NCBI RefSeq assembly: GCF_017916475.1
Contig: NZ_JAFMTB010000001.1
Location: 310,001 to 374,000, forward strand
Source: Patulibacter sp. SYSU D01012
GTDB lineage: Bacteria > Actinomycetota > Thermoleophilia > Solirubrobacterales > Solirubrobacteraceae
Reading direction: 5' to 3'
DNA length: 64,000 nt
The notes below the pieces were generated by a model. It did no database searches. It saw only the letters and a program-made list of their open reading frames with translations, and was not told where the DNA came from. Every line of letters starts with the position of its first letter. Position 1 is the first letter of the stretch. The position numbers were made by a program, and so were the translations under genes. Of this stretch, positions 63,450 through 64,000 are shown piece after piece.

Positions 63450-63992
63450 ATGGCCCCGAGACCACGCACCGACGCGGCGCTGCTGGCGAGCGACGATCCG
63501 GCAGACTTCGGGGCCTTCTACGCGCGGCACCTGAATGTCGTCACCGCGTACGTCGGGCGCCGAGCCGCGCGGCCGGACCAGACGTTCGACCTGGTCGCCG
63601 AGACGTTCGCGCGGGCCCTGGCCCGCCGTCGGCAGTTCGACGCGACGCGCGGCCCGGCGATCGCCTGGCTGCTGGGCATCGCGCGCAACCTGCTGATCGA
63701 CAGCGCCCGCGCCGGGCGCATCGCCGCCGACGCCCGCGAGCGGCTGCGCATGGAGCCCGTGGTGCTGGACGACCCGCGCCTGGCGGCGATCGACCGCCGG
63801 ACCGGCCTCGACCTCGACGCCGTCCTGGGCACGCTGCCGGCCGACCAGCGCGAGGCGGTGCGCCGACGCGTGCTCGAGGACGAGCCGTACGCCGCCATCG
63901 CCGCGAGCGTCGGGTGCTCCGAGCACGTCGTCCGCCAGCGCGTCTCGCGTGGGCTCTCCACCCTCCGCCGCACGATCGAGGATCCGACATGA
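63450..63992 (+). CDS. ECF-type RNA polymerase sigma factor
   Basis: A 180-residue sigma factor. Region 2 is FGAFYARHLNVVTAYVGRRA with TFDLVAETFARAL and the core-binding AIAWLLGIARNLLIDSAR. Region 4 is LGTLPADQREAVRRRVLEDE then EPYAAIAASVGCSEHVVRQR, a typical HTH. The start is uncertain among TTG 63444, GTG 63447 and ATG 63450; TAGAGC lies at 63438-63443. The next gene begins within its stop (ATGA overlap), probably an anti-sigma or co-regulated gene. Confidence 0.9.
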   Translation: MAPRPRTDAALLASDDPADFGAFYARHLNVVTAYVGRRAARPDQTFDLVAETFARALARRRQFDATRGPAIAWLLGIARNLLIDSARAGRIAADARERLRMEPVVLDDPRLAAIDRRTGLDLDAVLGTLPADQREAVRRRVLEDEPYAAIAASVGCSEHVVRQRVSRGLSTLRRTIEDPT

Positions 63993-64000
63993 GCCGCCCC
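63989..64000 (+). CDS. start of the gene after the sigma factor, truncated by the window
   Basis: ATG 63989 overlaps the sigma-factor stop by 4 nt (ATGA) and reads Met-Ser-Arg-Pro before the window ends. Translational coupling to an ECF sigma gene is typical of anti-sigma factors, but only four codons are visible. Confidence 0.4.

Overview
The window is a very GC-rich (well above 70% by eye), gene-dense actinobacterial chromosome segment. It has no insertion sequence, prophage or CRISPR. A collagen-like secreted protein with the 'HLSYANVAATLAL' leader, abundant GTG starts and many leaderless promoters suggest Thermoleophilia (Solirubrobacterales, for example Patulibacter or Conexibacter relatives). 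That placement is inference from style, not from a marker gene.

Layout. 1-8.3 kb: a DrrAB-like ABC exporter whose two genes are separated by an opposing membrane-protein gene, then an MrfA-type DEAD/DEAH helicase and a zinc alcohol dehydrogenase. 8.5-14.3 kb: DUF4395 protein, M23 peptidase, tRNA-Phe, a short histidine-kinase-like ATPase, malic enzyme, collagen-like protein and a first GH114 glycosidase. 14.4-19.4 kb: a two-gene operon matching the two halves of tomato Tm-1, a universal stress protein, membrane proteins and a CrcB/FluC pair. 19.7-26.7 kb: ArfB, an array of eight 59-bp repeats, L,D-transpeptidase, alpha/beta hydrolase, a YhaM-like HD protein and a PafB-PafC-type WYL regulator. 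26.7-39.3 kb: a complete sugar-catabolic island. 39.4-49.7 kb: secreted protein, catalase, LtrA-like protein, flavin/PPOX protein, an acyl-CoA ligase/enoyl-CoA hydratase operon with a TetR regulator, and a DMT exporter/LysR pair. 49.8-53.4 kb: dTDP-rhamnose genes rmlA, rmlD, rmlB. 53.6-64 kb: lipoproteins, family-5 uracil-DNA glycosylase, a TetR/FMN-reductase pair, a second 59-bp repeat array, a large Lhr-type helicase and an ECF sigma factor with the start of its downstream gene.

The sugar island is the most coherent system. A secreted GH114 (the endo-alpha-1,4-polygalactosaminidase family) could cut a polymer outside the cell. A CUT1 ABC transporter would import fragments and a GH4 NAD-type glycosidase would release monomer. 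One PfkB kinase, an AgaS-like SIS protein, a LacC/FruK-like kinase and a LacD/DUF2090-type aldolase supply every step from galactosamine to triose phosphates via tagatose-6-phosphate and tagatose-1,6-bisphosphate. An AgaR/DeoR-type regulator sits in the middle. I infer a polygalactosamine (or other galactosaminide) utilisation locus.

Two non-coding observations stand out. Arrays of an exactly 59-bp repeat (eight and six units), each unit a 16-bp-arm hairpin with a 7-nt loop plus a 20-nt linker, lie at two distant convergent-gene junctions. Separately, a TANNNT box lies 6-10 nt upstream of about eighteen start codons, indicating widespread leaderless transcription; at 54055-54064 one palindromic box appears to serve two divergent leaderless genes.
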